40,001 bases of DNA from G020353115 sp964640125. Lineage in GTDB: Bacteria; Bacteroidota; Bacteroidia; Bacteroidales; VadinHA17. The stretch lies in NCBI GenBank assembly GCA_964640125.1, contig CAZXGG010000032.1, positions 1 through 40,001 on the forward strand, read 5' to 3'. The notes beneath the pieces were generated by a model. It had not been told where the DNA came from. It did no database searches and saw only the letters and a program-made list of their open reading frames with translations. Below, piece by piece: positions 15,907 through 23,491 of this stretch. Every line of letters starts with the position of its first letter. Position 1 is the stretch's first letter. Position numbers and translations under genes: made by a program.

Positions 15907-18240
15907 TTATCCTTCTGTACTTTTCTCCAGTTCTCTTGCCTGTGACAGGAATTCATCAACGTTCATATCCCTGAAAAATAGTAGTCCATGTGCTGACCGG
16001 ATTCGTGGATGCAGGTTATTGAAGAAACATTCCTTACCCATGAGCAGTTGCATATCCTTAAGCTGTTCGACCCATATTTTCTGAGCAAGTGTACTAAAAT
16101 GTCCATCGTGTTCATAACTGGGGAATGATGCATCCACCTGGCTGAGGTAGCAGTTTTTAAATGAATCGGTGAGGACTGCCATTGAGTTGAGTGATACCGG
16201 AACGATTGTATTCACTTCAGATGGATGGAATTTATACCAGACATTCCGATAGCCCCACACCCTGAAGTTCCTCAGATCTTTTTCCTTTCCCCACTCCCTG
16301 ATGGCTTCAGCTATAGCCTGTAACACTTTGTAGTGGGTATCGGGGCCACTACCTTCCGGGTCGAGCGCAAGACTTAAGACCGTTGGTTTGACTTTACGAA
16401 GTAGATCAAGGATTGGTATAACATCCCTTGATCTGGTCGGTTGTTCTGTAAAAATATCACCGGTATAGAACCCCAGGCGCAGGTGGGAGATGTTCTTTAC
16501 CTGTACCCCAAAATGAGCCCAGACCAGCTCCTCTTCAAATTCGCGAAGCATGCCTTTTAATTTCTGGATTTCGGGAGGATTTTTTTCTCCGTCATAGCTT
16601 TGATTGATCTTATTCAGGATGTCGTAGATCTTATCCATCAATTCCTCCTCATTCCTAACCCGATAGGTATCAACGATTGCTCTAACCAGCCGATGGCTTA
16701 ACCCGCGTTTCTGACCTTCCCTATCGAGAGAAGCCACTTTATTAAGATAATGATAGACATCTTTATCCCATTTAAACTTGTATCCCCCACTGAAGAAATC
16801 AGGATATTTGATCATTTCGATGCGTTCCTGTCTGAGAAATTCCCGTGTTTCTTTCAGTGCAATCCTGATAAAATTATTGGTAACGGCTGTAAAGCCGGAT
16901 GTTAAAACGGCAAAATGGAATTCGTTGGTTGGTTCCCTTAGCTGGTGTGCAACATGAGGAAGTATTCCCAGCATGATGTCGTCGTGGTGAGGACCGGTAT
17001 GGAGGTAGACCTGATTTTTCTCATTTTCAAGTCCCTTTTCCAGTTTTTGAGTAATGGAATCGATGACCGACTGCACCGTTTGTTTTCCGAGGTTTGGGAT
17101 CATCCTGCACTTCTGGCTTGCCGTAAGATCATCAACTGTAACATCAGCACCATATTTATTGATGTGTCTGCAAAGATTGATCACGGCTTTTTCCGTCTTT
17201 GCATGCGTCCATTCACCCCCCTTATAATGCATTATCCGTACATCTTCCAGTTTTTTCCCTGCTCCAAGAGTGATGTAGAATCTGCTATTTTTCAGCTTCT
17301 GCAATACGGTTGCGGGGTAAAGGTTGGTAGGTTCACTCTCAAGGGAGTTTTTAACAATATCTGCTTTTGATTCACCGGCAGCAAATATAATGGCAACCGA
17401 TTCGGGGTTGTGGGTAATGGTTTCCAGTCCGATTGTTATGACCAGCCGGTGTCTTGATATTTCTATTCCACCCAGATCACCAGCAGCGACAGCCTGGGTT
17501 TCAAAGTTTGTTGGAGTGAGTCGGGTATTTGAATTCGGGTCTGACCCACGGGTATTGAAGGCGATGTGTCCATCCGGGCCTATCCCACCCAGGAAGAAAC
17601 CGATACCCCCTTTATCCCGGATCTTTGCTTCATACTGGGAGCACCAGTTATCGATATGATATATTGACAGTTGCTGAAGTCGTTCAAGGTTTGAGCGACT
17701 CTCCCTGTATCGCAGGGAAGTATCTATGGTAAGGTCGGGGAACACCTCCCTGAAGTTCTTTCCTTCTTCAAGCGGTATCTCTTCACTGTTTATCAGCAAT
17801 GCTTTTCTCTTATCCAATCCAAACCCTTCGATATAGAATTTATTGACGTAATGATAAAAGCTATTGTGTTGCGCGGGATCGATTGGATAAAACTCATCAA
17901 TCTGAACGAACTGAAGGCCTTTGAAGTCGGGTGGTGTTTTCCCGATAAGTCCATATTTTTCCCGTTCTGCTTCTACTTTCTTGTCATTCCAGTTCTTCAG
18001 GAGGTGCTCTGTCCATTTTATAAAATATTCCGGGGTTTTTCCGGTGGGCAGGCTAATCACTCCTTCGGGATTTCCGGCAACCCATTCGAGGAAACGCATG
18101 GCGACAAATTTGCCCAGCTTGGGGAAATTGTCAATCAGGATATAGGGTATTTTTGTGGTGATGTTTTTAACGGGGGACTCTTTCAAAAATTCCTTTTCAA
18201 CACTGGTCAGGTTTTGAATTGTCATGATCTTACGATTCAT
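15907..18240 (-). CDS. NagB-like / LmbE (PIG-L) deacetylase fusion protein
   Basis: A 777-residue two-domain protein. Residues about 25-370 are a glucosamine-6-phosphate isomerase/deaminase fold (LPTGKTPEY, Asp115 in VQIDEFYP, GIGPDGHIAFNTRGSD). Residues about 420-760 are a PIG-L/LmbE zinc deacetylase domain (TGPHHDDIMLG, with a later His in GPDTHY). Fused NagB-LmbE proteins are known in Bacteroidota and would couple deacetylation and deamination of an amino sugar. Asp141 and His143 of E. coli NagB are conserved (Asp223, His225), but Glu148 is Thr230, so the deaminase half may be altered. I start at ATG 18240 (16 bp after the ROK stop); an upstream in-frame ATG at 18291 would overlap ROK. Confidence 0.85.
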   Translation of the reverse strand: MNRKIMTIQNLTSVEKEFLKESPVKNITTKIPYILIDNFPKLGKFVAMRFLEWVAGNPEGVISLPTGKTPEYFIKWTEHLLKNWNDKKVEAEREKYGLIGKTPPDFKGLQFVQIDEFYPIDPAQHNSFYHYVNKFYIEGFGLDKRKALLINSEEIPLEEGKNFREVFPDLTIDTSLRYRESRSNLERLQQLSIYHIDNWCSQYEAKIRDKGGIGFFLGGIGPDGHIAFNTRGSDPNSNTRLTPTNFETQAVAAGDLGGIEISRHRLVITIGLETITHNPESVAIIFAAGESKADIVKNSLESEPTNLYPATVLQKLKNSRFYITLGAGKKLEDVRIMHYKGGEWTHAKTEKAVINLCRHINKYGADVTVDDLTASQKCRMIPNLGKQTVQSVIDSITQKLEKGLENEKNQVYLHTGPHHDDIMLGILPHVAHQLREPTNEFHFAVLTSGFTAVTNNFIRIALKETREFLRQERIEMIKYPDFFSGGYKFKWDKDVYHYLNKVASLDREGQKRGLSHRLVRAIVDTYRVRNEEELMDKIYDILNKINQSYDGEKNPPEIQKLKGMLREFEEELVWAHFGVQVKNISHLRLGFYTGDIFTEQPTRSRDVIPILDLLRKVKPTVLSLALDPEGSGPDTHYKVLQAIAEAIREWGKEKDLRNFRVWGYRNVWYKFHPSEVNTIVPVSLNSMAVLTDSFKNCYLSQVDASFPSYEHDGHFSTLAQKIWVEQLKDMQLLMGKECFFNNLHPRIRSAHGLLFFRDMNVDEFLSQARELEKSTEG

Positions 18241-18256
18241 TTTTTCATAAAAGCAT

Positions 18257-19363
18257 TTAACGTTCATCGAGTTTATGCAAAGCAAATGCATAAGCTCCGA
18301 GGGCTATTGCCCTGCTTGTTCCGATTTTTGATATTCCAACTCCTATCCTGGGAACCGGATCATACTTCACTTTACCCAGGCCTCCGGGAATATCAATTTC
18401 TCTTTCAGATCCCTTAAGAAAGAGATTCAGTTTCTCATTATTCTCCAGGTTAAACACCTGATGGGCCAGCCGGCGTACTTCTTTTCCGTCCATCGTCCGG
18501 AAACTGCTATTCATCTCCGCCACCATCTGATCCAGAAAGAGAGGGTATGCCCCGGCAAGTCCACCGCCAATGACCACCAGCCCGTCAAGTAAGGTAAGCA
18601 CATTGGAAACAGCATCACCAAGTACTTCTGCCATTTCATGGTACGCTTTAACGGCGGCTTTCTGATCGCCCTTTAACCGTCCCATTCCAATTTCGAATAC
18701 ATCTTTTGGTGTTGGCGCTTCCTGCAGTGATATGCCAGCATTACCTGCATAAACACGCTGAATGGCTCGTATGCTAACGCCCTCTTCGGCAAAGGTATCA
18801 GGAATCAGTTTATGGCGTAAGAGCCATACTTCTGCTGCACAGGCATTATCTCCGATGAATAATTTCCCATCATGAACAATGCCTGCTCCAAAACCTGTCC
18901 CGAGTGTAAAGCCAATGAGGTTCCTGAACCGCTTATTGCTCCCAGCTTTCTTCAGTAACCGGTTGATGTATGGAAGGTATCCGGATATGGCTTCGCCATA
19001 AGCATATAGATCCCCATCGTTATTTATAAAGACCGGCATGTTGAATTTTTTGTCGAGCAGTGGTCCAAGGGCAATACCGCCCTGATAGGCCGGCAGGTTA
19101 CCCAGGTCACCAATAATACCACCTGGATAATCAGAAGGACCAGGAAAAGCAAAACTTATAGCTACAGGATCCTTATCCAGCAATTCCCTAACCGATGTAA
19201 ATCCCTGGATGATGTTTTCAAGGGAGCGGTCCAGGTCATGTGCCTCTGAAGGCAACGTCACCGGTTGGACGATCTCCCTGTTCGCCTGAATGGCTGAAAA
19301 TACAAAATTTGTACCACCGGCATCCAGAGTTAGAACAATCCGGTTGTCTGAGTTATAATCCAT
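18257..19363 (-). CDS. ROK family sugar kinase
   Basis: A 368-residue ROK protein. It has the ATP phosphate motif LTLDAGGTNFVFSAI near the N-terminus, the catalytic-Asp region MPVFINNDGDLYAYGEA, GFTLGTGFGAGIV, and VVIGGGLAGAYPLF. The usual zinc-binding CxCGxxGCxE cluster is missing (the region reads AAEVWLLRHKLIP), so it belongs to the zinc-less ROK group and its sugar is uncertain; glucose, N-acetylglucosamine or N-acetylmannosamine are the usual candidates. No DNA-binding domain is present, so it is a kinase and not a NagC-type regulator. It sits directly upstream of the NagB-LmbE fusion, consistent with phosphorylation of its substrate. Confidence 0.85.
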   Translation of the reverse strand: MDYNSDNRIVLTLDAGGTNFVFSAIQANREIVQPVTLPSEAHDLDRSLENIIQGFTSVRELLDKDPVAISFAFPGPSDYPGGIIGDLGNLPAYQGGIALGPLLDKKFNMPVFINNDGDLYAYGEAISGYLPYINRLLKKAGSNKRFRNLIGFTLGTGFGAGIVHDGKLFIGDNACAAEVWLLRHKLIPDTFAEEGVSIRAIQRVYAGNAGISLQEAPTPKDVFEIGMGRLKGDQKAAVKAYHEMAEVLGDAVSNVLTLLDGLVVIGGGLAGAYPLFLDQMVAEMNSSFRTMDGKEVRRLAHQVFNLENNEKLNLFLKGSEREIDIPGGLGKVKYDPVPRIGVGISKIGTSRAIALGAYAFALHKLDER

Positions 19364-19438
19364 AGTGCAAAATAAATCATTTATATGGTAAAATTCACAT
19401 GACCCATGATCAGTTTTTATCCGTGATTGAACAAAGGC

Positions 19439-20476
19439 TTAATCAAAATGGATCATGGCTTTTAACACACCGTCTGCATAAGATGATACTAGATCAAATG
19501 CTTTTTTTGTATCCTGAAATGAGAACTCATGGGTTATCATGGCTTCAGGAAGAATAACACCCTCCGAGATCAGGGTAAGGGTTTTTACTACTCTGTGAAC
19601 CTGCCTCCGGACATTTTGAATGGATAGTTCTTTGTGACGCAGGAGATCCACGGGGAATCTCCAGGTATCAAAAGAGGGAATCCCGACGATCATGATTTTA
19701 CCCCCGGGTTTTAGCAATTCAACTGCCTGGTCCATTGCTTCCTGCTGGCCACAACATTCGAAAACCACATCGAGCATGGCTGGTTCCCTTTTGAGAATTT
19801 TCGAAACCACATCCGTTTTTAATGGATTACCACTCCATGAAGCACCAAACTGCATGGCTAAATTCACCCGTTCATCAATTTTATCGGTCATATAAACATC
19901 ACCTGCCCCCATGGTCAAAGCCGGTAATAAAACGCTTATTCCAATGGGACCTGAACCCAAGATACCCACTTTAGCATTTTTCAGGGGGATAGACATTTCT
20001 GCAGCATACAATCCAATAGAAAGCGGTTCTGATAAAGCAGCCATTTCAAAACTCATGGTTTCCGGAATCGGATAGAGGCAGGATTCCGGAATGACAATAA
20101 ATTCAGATAAGCACCCTTCTGCCTGCCCCGGACACCCAAGGAAGGCAAGATTTCGACAGGTATGCGGGCGTCCTACCAGGCATTGGTCACACTTTCCACA
20201 TGAGATGGCCGGATCAAAAGCAACACGATCCCCCGGCTTTACGCGTGTAACCTCCTTTCCTGTCTCATAAACAGTGCCGGCTCCCTCATGACCAACACAG
20301 AAAGGGTACTGTACAACTTTTTTACCGATTTTACCCTCTGTATAGTAATGGATATCAGAACCACAAACCCCAACAGCACCCATCCGGATAATCACATCAT
20401 GTCCGGATGTCATAATAGGGTCAAGAACTTCCCTCATTTCCATTCGGTTAAGTCCGGTAAGAACCATCGCTTTCAT
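19439..20476 (-). CDS. Zinc-dependent polyol dehydrogenase (sorbitol/xylitol dehydrogenase-like)
   Basis: A 345-residue MDR dehydrogenase with both zinc sites: catalytic CGSDIHYYTEGKIG and FCVGHEGAGTV, and structural CGKCDQCLVGRPHTC. The NAD-binding motif is GILGSGPIGISVLLPAL. The HYYTEG and FLGCPGQAEGCL segments are typical of sorbitol/xylitol dehydrogenases. It differs from the gene at 6014, which lacks the structural zinc loop, and from the SorE-type enzyme at 22194. It heads the minus-strand run into ROK and NagB genes, and is divergent from the SIS-PfkB pair with a 198-bp shared spacer. Likely reaction: polyol to ketose with NAD. Confidence 0.88.
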   Translation of the reverse strand: MKAMVLTGLNRMEMREVLDPIMTSGHDVIIRMGAVGVCGSDIHYYTEGKIGKKVVQYPFCVGHEGAGTVYETGKEVTRVKPGDRVAFDPAISCGKCDQCLVGRPHTCRNLAFLGCPGQAEGCLSEFIVIPESCLYPIPETMSFEMAALSEPLSIGLYAAEMSIPLKNAKVGILGSGPIGISVLLPALTMGAGDVYMTDKIDERVNLAMQFGASWSGNPLKTDVVSKILKREPAMLDVVFECCGQQEAMDQAVELLKPGGKIMIVGIPSFDTWRFPVDLLRHKELSIQNVRRQVHRVVKTLTLISEGVILPEAMITHEFSFQDTKKAFDLVSSYADGVLKAMIHFD

Positions 20477-20590
20477 ACACTCATCCTATTAATGTATCCT
20501 GGTAACGCACAATCAATTTCCCAGGTGTAAAACCCTTTTGAAAAGACCAGCCTAAAATTATAAAAAGCAGCGAAAAAAACAGGATAAATG

Positions 20591-20621
20591 AAAAGGGATT
20601 TCTCCTTATCCCTTTTTTTTT
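20591..20621 (+). terminator. Hairpin with T-tract in the divergent spacer
   Basis: AAAAGGGAT (20591-20599), loop of 8, ATCCCTTTT (20608-20616), running into a tract of nine Ts on the plus strand. By form it is a good intrinsic terminator, yet no plus-strand gene precedes it, and it lies just upstream of a -7-like TAAATTTG (20624-20631) before the SIS gene. It may block stray antisense transcription or act in a longer leader. Confidence 0.45.
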
Positions 20622-20623
20622 GA

Positions 20624-20631
20624 TAAATTTG
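20624..20631 (+). promoter_or_regulatory. -7-like box for the SIS-PfkB pair
   Basis: TAAATTTG matches the TAnnTTTG consensus, 43 nt upstream of the ATG at 20675. No clear TTG -33 element is at the right spacing because the hairpin occupies that position. Confidence 0.35.
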
Positions 20632-20674
20632 GAGACAAACAATTGGTCTATCACTCAGCTAACAAATACTGCAC

Positions 20675-21277
20675 ATGAATAAGGATAAGATCTCCGGGAT
20701 TCTGGAAACAGAAGCCAATGCAATCAGACACATCCCCCTGCCGAATGGTTTCGAACATGCAATTGAAATCATTTACAACAGTGTTCATAAGGAAGGAGGC
20801 AAGTTGGTAGCAAGTGGTATGGGAAAGGCAGGACAGATCGCGATCAACATTGCAACCACGTTCAGCTCAACGGGAACTCCTGCTGTTTTTCTTCACCCTT
20901 GTGATGCTCAGCATGGTGACCTTGGTGTAATTCAAAAAAACGATATTCTACTCCTGGTGTCGAATTCAGGAAAAACACGTGAGATTCTGGAGCTGGTTGA
21001 GCTCGCAAAGGGACTATTTACTCATTTACCATTGATTGTCATCACGGGGAATCCGGATAGCCCGCTGCCTGAACTTGCCGATGTGGTCATTTATACCGGT
21101 AATCCGGCGGAGGTATGTCCCCTCGGTTTGACACCAACCACTTCAACCACCACGATGACGGTCATCGGAGATGTGATGGTGGTAATGATGATGGAAAAGA
21201 TACACTTTTCCAATGGGGCGTATGCAAAACGGCATCATGGAGGCTATCTGGGGAAGAAGTCACGGAAGGAAGAGTAA
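20675..21277 (+). CDS. SIS domain sugar isomerase (arabinose-5-phosphate isomerase type, no CBS domains)
   Basis: A 200-residue single SIS domain. ASGMGKAGQIAINIATTFSS, DAQHGDLGVI, LVSNSGKTREIL and CPLGLTPTTSTTT, with a final KRHHGGYLGKK, follow the arabinose-5-phosphate isomerase (KdsD/GutQ) pattern closely. The pair of CBS domains that extends E. coli KdsD to about 328 residues is absent. CBS-less versions are known, including in Bacteroides. It would interconvert ribulose-5-phosphate and arabinose-5-phosphate, or a related ketose/aldose phosphate pair. The adjacency to a sugar kinase and a sorbose-type operon, not to Kdo genes, makes a catabolic substrate possible. The stop overlaps the PfkB start. 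Confidence 0.88.
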   Translation: MNKDKISGILETEANAIRHIPLPNGFEHAIEIIYNSVHKEGGKLVASGMGKAGQIAINIATTFSSTGTPAVFLHPCDAQHGDLGVIQKNDILLLVSNSGKTREILELVELAKGLFTHLPLIVITGNPDSPLPELADVVIYTGNPAEVCPLGLTPTTSTTTMTVIGDVMVVMMMEKIHFSNGAYAKRHHGGYLGKKSRKEE

Positions 21278-22200
21278 TGGCGCACATTTACACCATAGGG
21301 GAAATAGTATACGATCTGATATTCAAAGAGAACCAACCTGTATCGGGGACAGCTGGAGGAGCGATGCTGAACACTTCCGTCACCCTTGCCCGGTTGGGTT
21401 TACCGGTAAGTTTTATCAGTGAAACCGGGCGGGATAAAATTGGAGAGATCGTCCTGACGTTTCTTCAACAAAATCAGATTTCAATCCGGCTGATCCGGCA
21501 GGAGAAAAATTGCAAAACCGCTCTTGCTCTTGCTTTTCTTGATCAGACAAGCAATGCACAATACGACTTTTATAAACAATACCCGGAAAGTGATTTCATA
21601 ATCCCTTCCCCAAAATTCAGCCCGGGAGATTTTTTCCTTTTCGGATCTTTCTTTGCACTCACCCCACGGTACATTCCTATTCTCAGGATCCTGACATCTG
21701 GAGCACGGAAAGCGGGATCGATTGTTTTCTATGATCCCAATTTCAGAAAGGCTCACCTGGATGAACTGGAGAGACTGAAACCGGTGATCATGGAAAACAT
21801 TCGATCAGCCGATATCATTCGTGGATCGGACGAGGATTTCAGATGCATTTTTGGAAAGGGGGACCCTGAAGAGGTATGGAATGTGATTGATGATCCCGGA
21901 AAGGTGCTGATCTATACAGCGAACCAGCGCGGAGTAACCCTGATAACTGAACGGCTCAGGAAGAGCTACCCGGTACACAATATAACCCCGGTAAGCACGA
22001 TCGGAGCTGGTGACAATTTCAACGCCGGGATAATCTATTCCCTGTTTCATAACAGGATTTCCCATAAGGAGATATTGCAGATGGACATCAAGGTTTGGGA
22101 TGATATCATCAACTACGGAATAAATTTTGGTACACTTGCCTGTCTTACCATGGAAAACTACCTGACGAAACAAGAGGTAGATAACTTTTCCACTCAATGA
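21277..22200 (+). CDS. PfkB family carbohydrate kinase
   Basis: A 307-residue ribokinase/PfkB-family kinase starting at ATG 21277, inside the TAATG overlap with the SIS gene stop, which indicates coupled translation. It has the family's N-terminal glycine pair region (TAGGAMLNTSVTLARLG) and the C-terminal signature with the catalytic Asp (STIGAGDNFNAGIIYSL). It would phosphorylate a furanose-type sugar or sugar phosphate (fructokinase, 1-phosphofructokinase or tagatose-6-phosphate kinase activity are the likely options). Its end overlaps the SorE-like gene on the other strand by 7 bp, tail to tail. Confidence 0.88.
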   Translation: MAHIYTIGEIVYDLIFKENQPVSGTAGGAMLNTSVTLARLGLPVSFISETGRDKIGEIVLTFLQQNQISIRLIRQEKNCKTALALAFLDQTSNAQYDFYKQYPESDFIIPSPKFSPGDFFLFGSFFALTPRYIPILRILTSGARKAGSIVFYDPNFRKAHLDELERLKPVIMENIRSADIIRGSDEDFRCIFGKGDPEEVWNVIDDPGKVLIYTANQRGVTLITERLRKSYPVHNITPVSTIGAGDNFNAGIIYSLFHNRISHKEILQMDIKVWDDIINYGINFGTLACLTMENYLTKQEVDNFSTQ

Positions 22201-23459
22201 CTGAAACCGGAGGCATGGTGTAACAGGTATTCCTCTGCTTCAACCGACCAGAGTCCATTATGCCTCTCTGTTATTTCGGCTAATTCCCTGAAGAGAGGGT
22301 TTGTTTTTCCTAATCGTTCGAAATCTTCAATAGCGGTAAGATCCAGGTGAAGGTGTGTATAGATCAGTTTTTTGCCACCTGCAATCCCGGGCAATCTTTT
22401 TGTTGTATCGATCACTGCATTCAATCCGCCAATGTGAGTAACCAGCCCGGCAGGATCCAGACCCTCTGCCATCATTGACAGGGCGGTTACCATATCGTGG
22501 TTATTCCCACCGGAAGTCCCGACAATATGGGTTGATTCATAGTGGAGGTTGTAGAAGTTGATCCTTGCAGTAAATCGAGGATCTTCCGGACCGGCAAAAA
22601 AATTGAGACATCCACCCCTTGCCAGCAATTGGTCACCCTGTTCAACTACCGCTGATACAGGAGCAAAGACAAAAACATCACTATAGCCTGAACCACTGGT
22701 AAATGAATGCAAATAATTTACCGGATCATCCAGGTTGCCGGGGTTGATGTATTTCAGGTCAATGCCTTTTCCCGTGGCATGTTCGACAGAATAGAGTGAT
22801 TCTGCCCGTTGAAGCCGTTGATCATCCACATCTGTAACCACCATCAGCTTTGGCTTTCCGGGTCGATTCAGCACATAATTGATGGCTGCCAATCCCATAG
22901 GGCCTGCACCGGCAAGGATCGCCAGCGATCCACCTTCGACAATTCCCATTTTATGGACATAGGATCCCGGTTCGGTATGGTAATTTGCATTAAATGCACC
23001 GATAACACAGGACATGGGTTCAGCCAGAGAGGCAGGGAAATAGCCCGGACCATCATAAGTCAGCAGGCAATCCATCTCCATGACCTCTTCCGGAATGAGG
23101 ATATGGGTAGCATTACCACCAATATAGGGGTATGAATAACCGGGGGCATCCAGGCTCCCTTTGTAATTCAAAGCCGGTTGAACAGAAAATTTCTGACCCG
23201 GTCTGAACTTATCCGACCATTTCTTTCCCACTTCGATAAGTTCCCCGCTGAATTCATGACCTATGATGGTGGGATTTTCTGCTACATTGTCGGGAATGCG
23301 TTTGTGTTCTGGTCCCTGCAGCGTTGCTTTATGAGAAGACATGCAAATGCTGTCAGTGACCACCTTTGCAAGTATTTCACTCTCTTTCATTGGAGGTAAT
23401 TCAAACTCCTCCAGCCGGAGGTCGTTTTTCCCATAGATTCGTACTGCTTTTGTCTTCAT
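22194..23459 (-). CDS. L-sorbose-1-phosphate reductase (SorE)-like zinc-type dehydrogenase
   Basis: A 421-residue MDR protein, longer than ordinary polyol dehydrogenases. Segments across its length (GHEFSGELIEVG, YIGGNATHILIPEE, SLAEPMSCVIGAFNANYHTE, LNFFAGPEDPRF, STHIVGTSGG, VTHIGGLNAV, GGKKLIY) match what I know of Klebsiella SorE, which reduces L-sorbose-1-phosphate to D-glucitol-6-phosphate. The match is end to end, so the family assignment is strong; the exact substrate is inferred. It is the last gene of the E2-E1-PHP-aldolase operon, 32 bp after the aldolase/SDR stop. I chose ATG 23459; a GTG lies one codon upstream. Confidence 0.8.
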   Translation of the reverse strand: MKTKAVRIYGKNDLRLEEFELPPMKESEILAKVVTDSICMSSHKATLQGPEHKRIPDNVAENPTIIGHEFSGELIEVGKKWSDKFRPGQKFSVQPALNYKGSLDAPGYSYPYIGGNATHILIPEEVMEMDCLLTYDGPGYFPASLAEPMSCVIGAFNANYHTEPGSYVHKMGIVEGGSLAILAGAGPMGLAAINYVLNRPGKPKLMVVTDVDDQRLQRAESLYSVEHATGKGIDLKYINPGNLDDPVNYLHSFTSGSGYSDVFVFAPVSAVVEQGDQLLARGGCLNFFAGPEDPRFTARINFYNLHYESTHIVGTSGGNNHDMVTALSMMAEGLDPAGLVTHIGGLNAVIDTTKRLPGIAGGKKLIYTHLHLDLTAIEDFERLGKTNPLFRELAEITERHNGLWSVEAEEYLLHHASGFSH

Positions 23460-23491
23460 CACGTTTGTGCATACAAAAAATAACGTTTCAT

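Noticed and set aside
16945..17370. Long plus-strand open frame (141 codons) in the NagB-LmbE gene
   Set aside because: Opposite-strand shadow; the minus strand holds clear NagB and LmbE motifs over the same bases.
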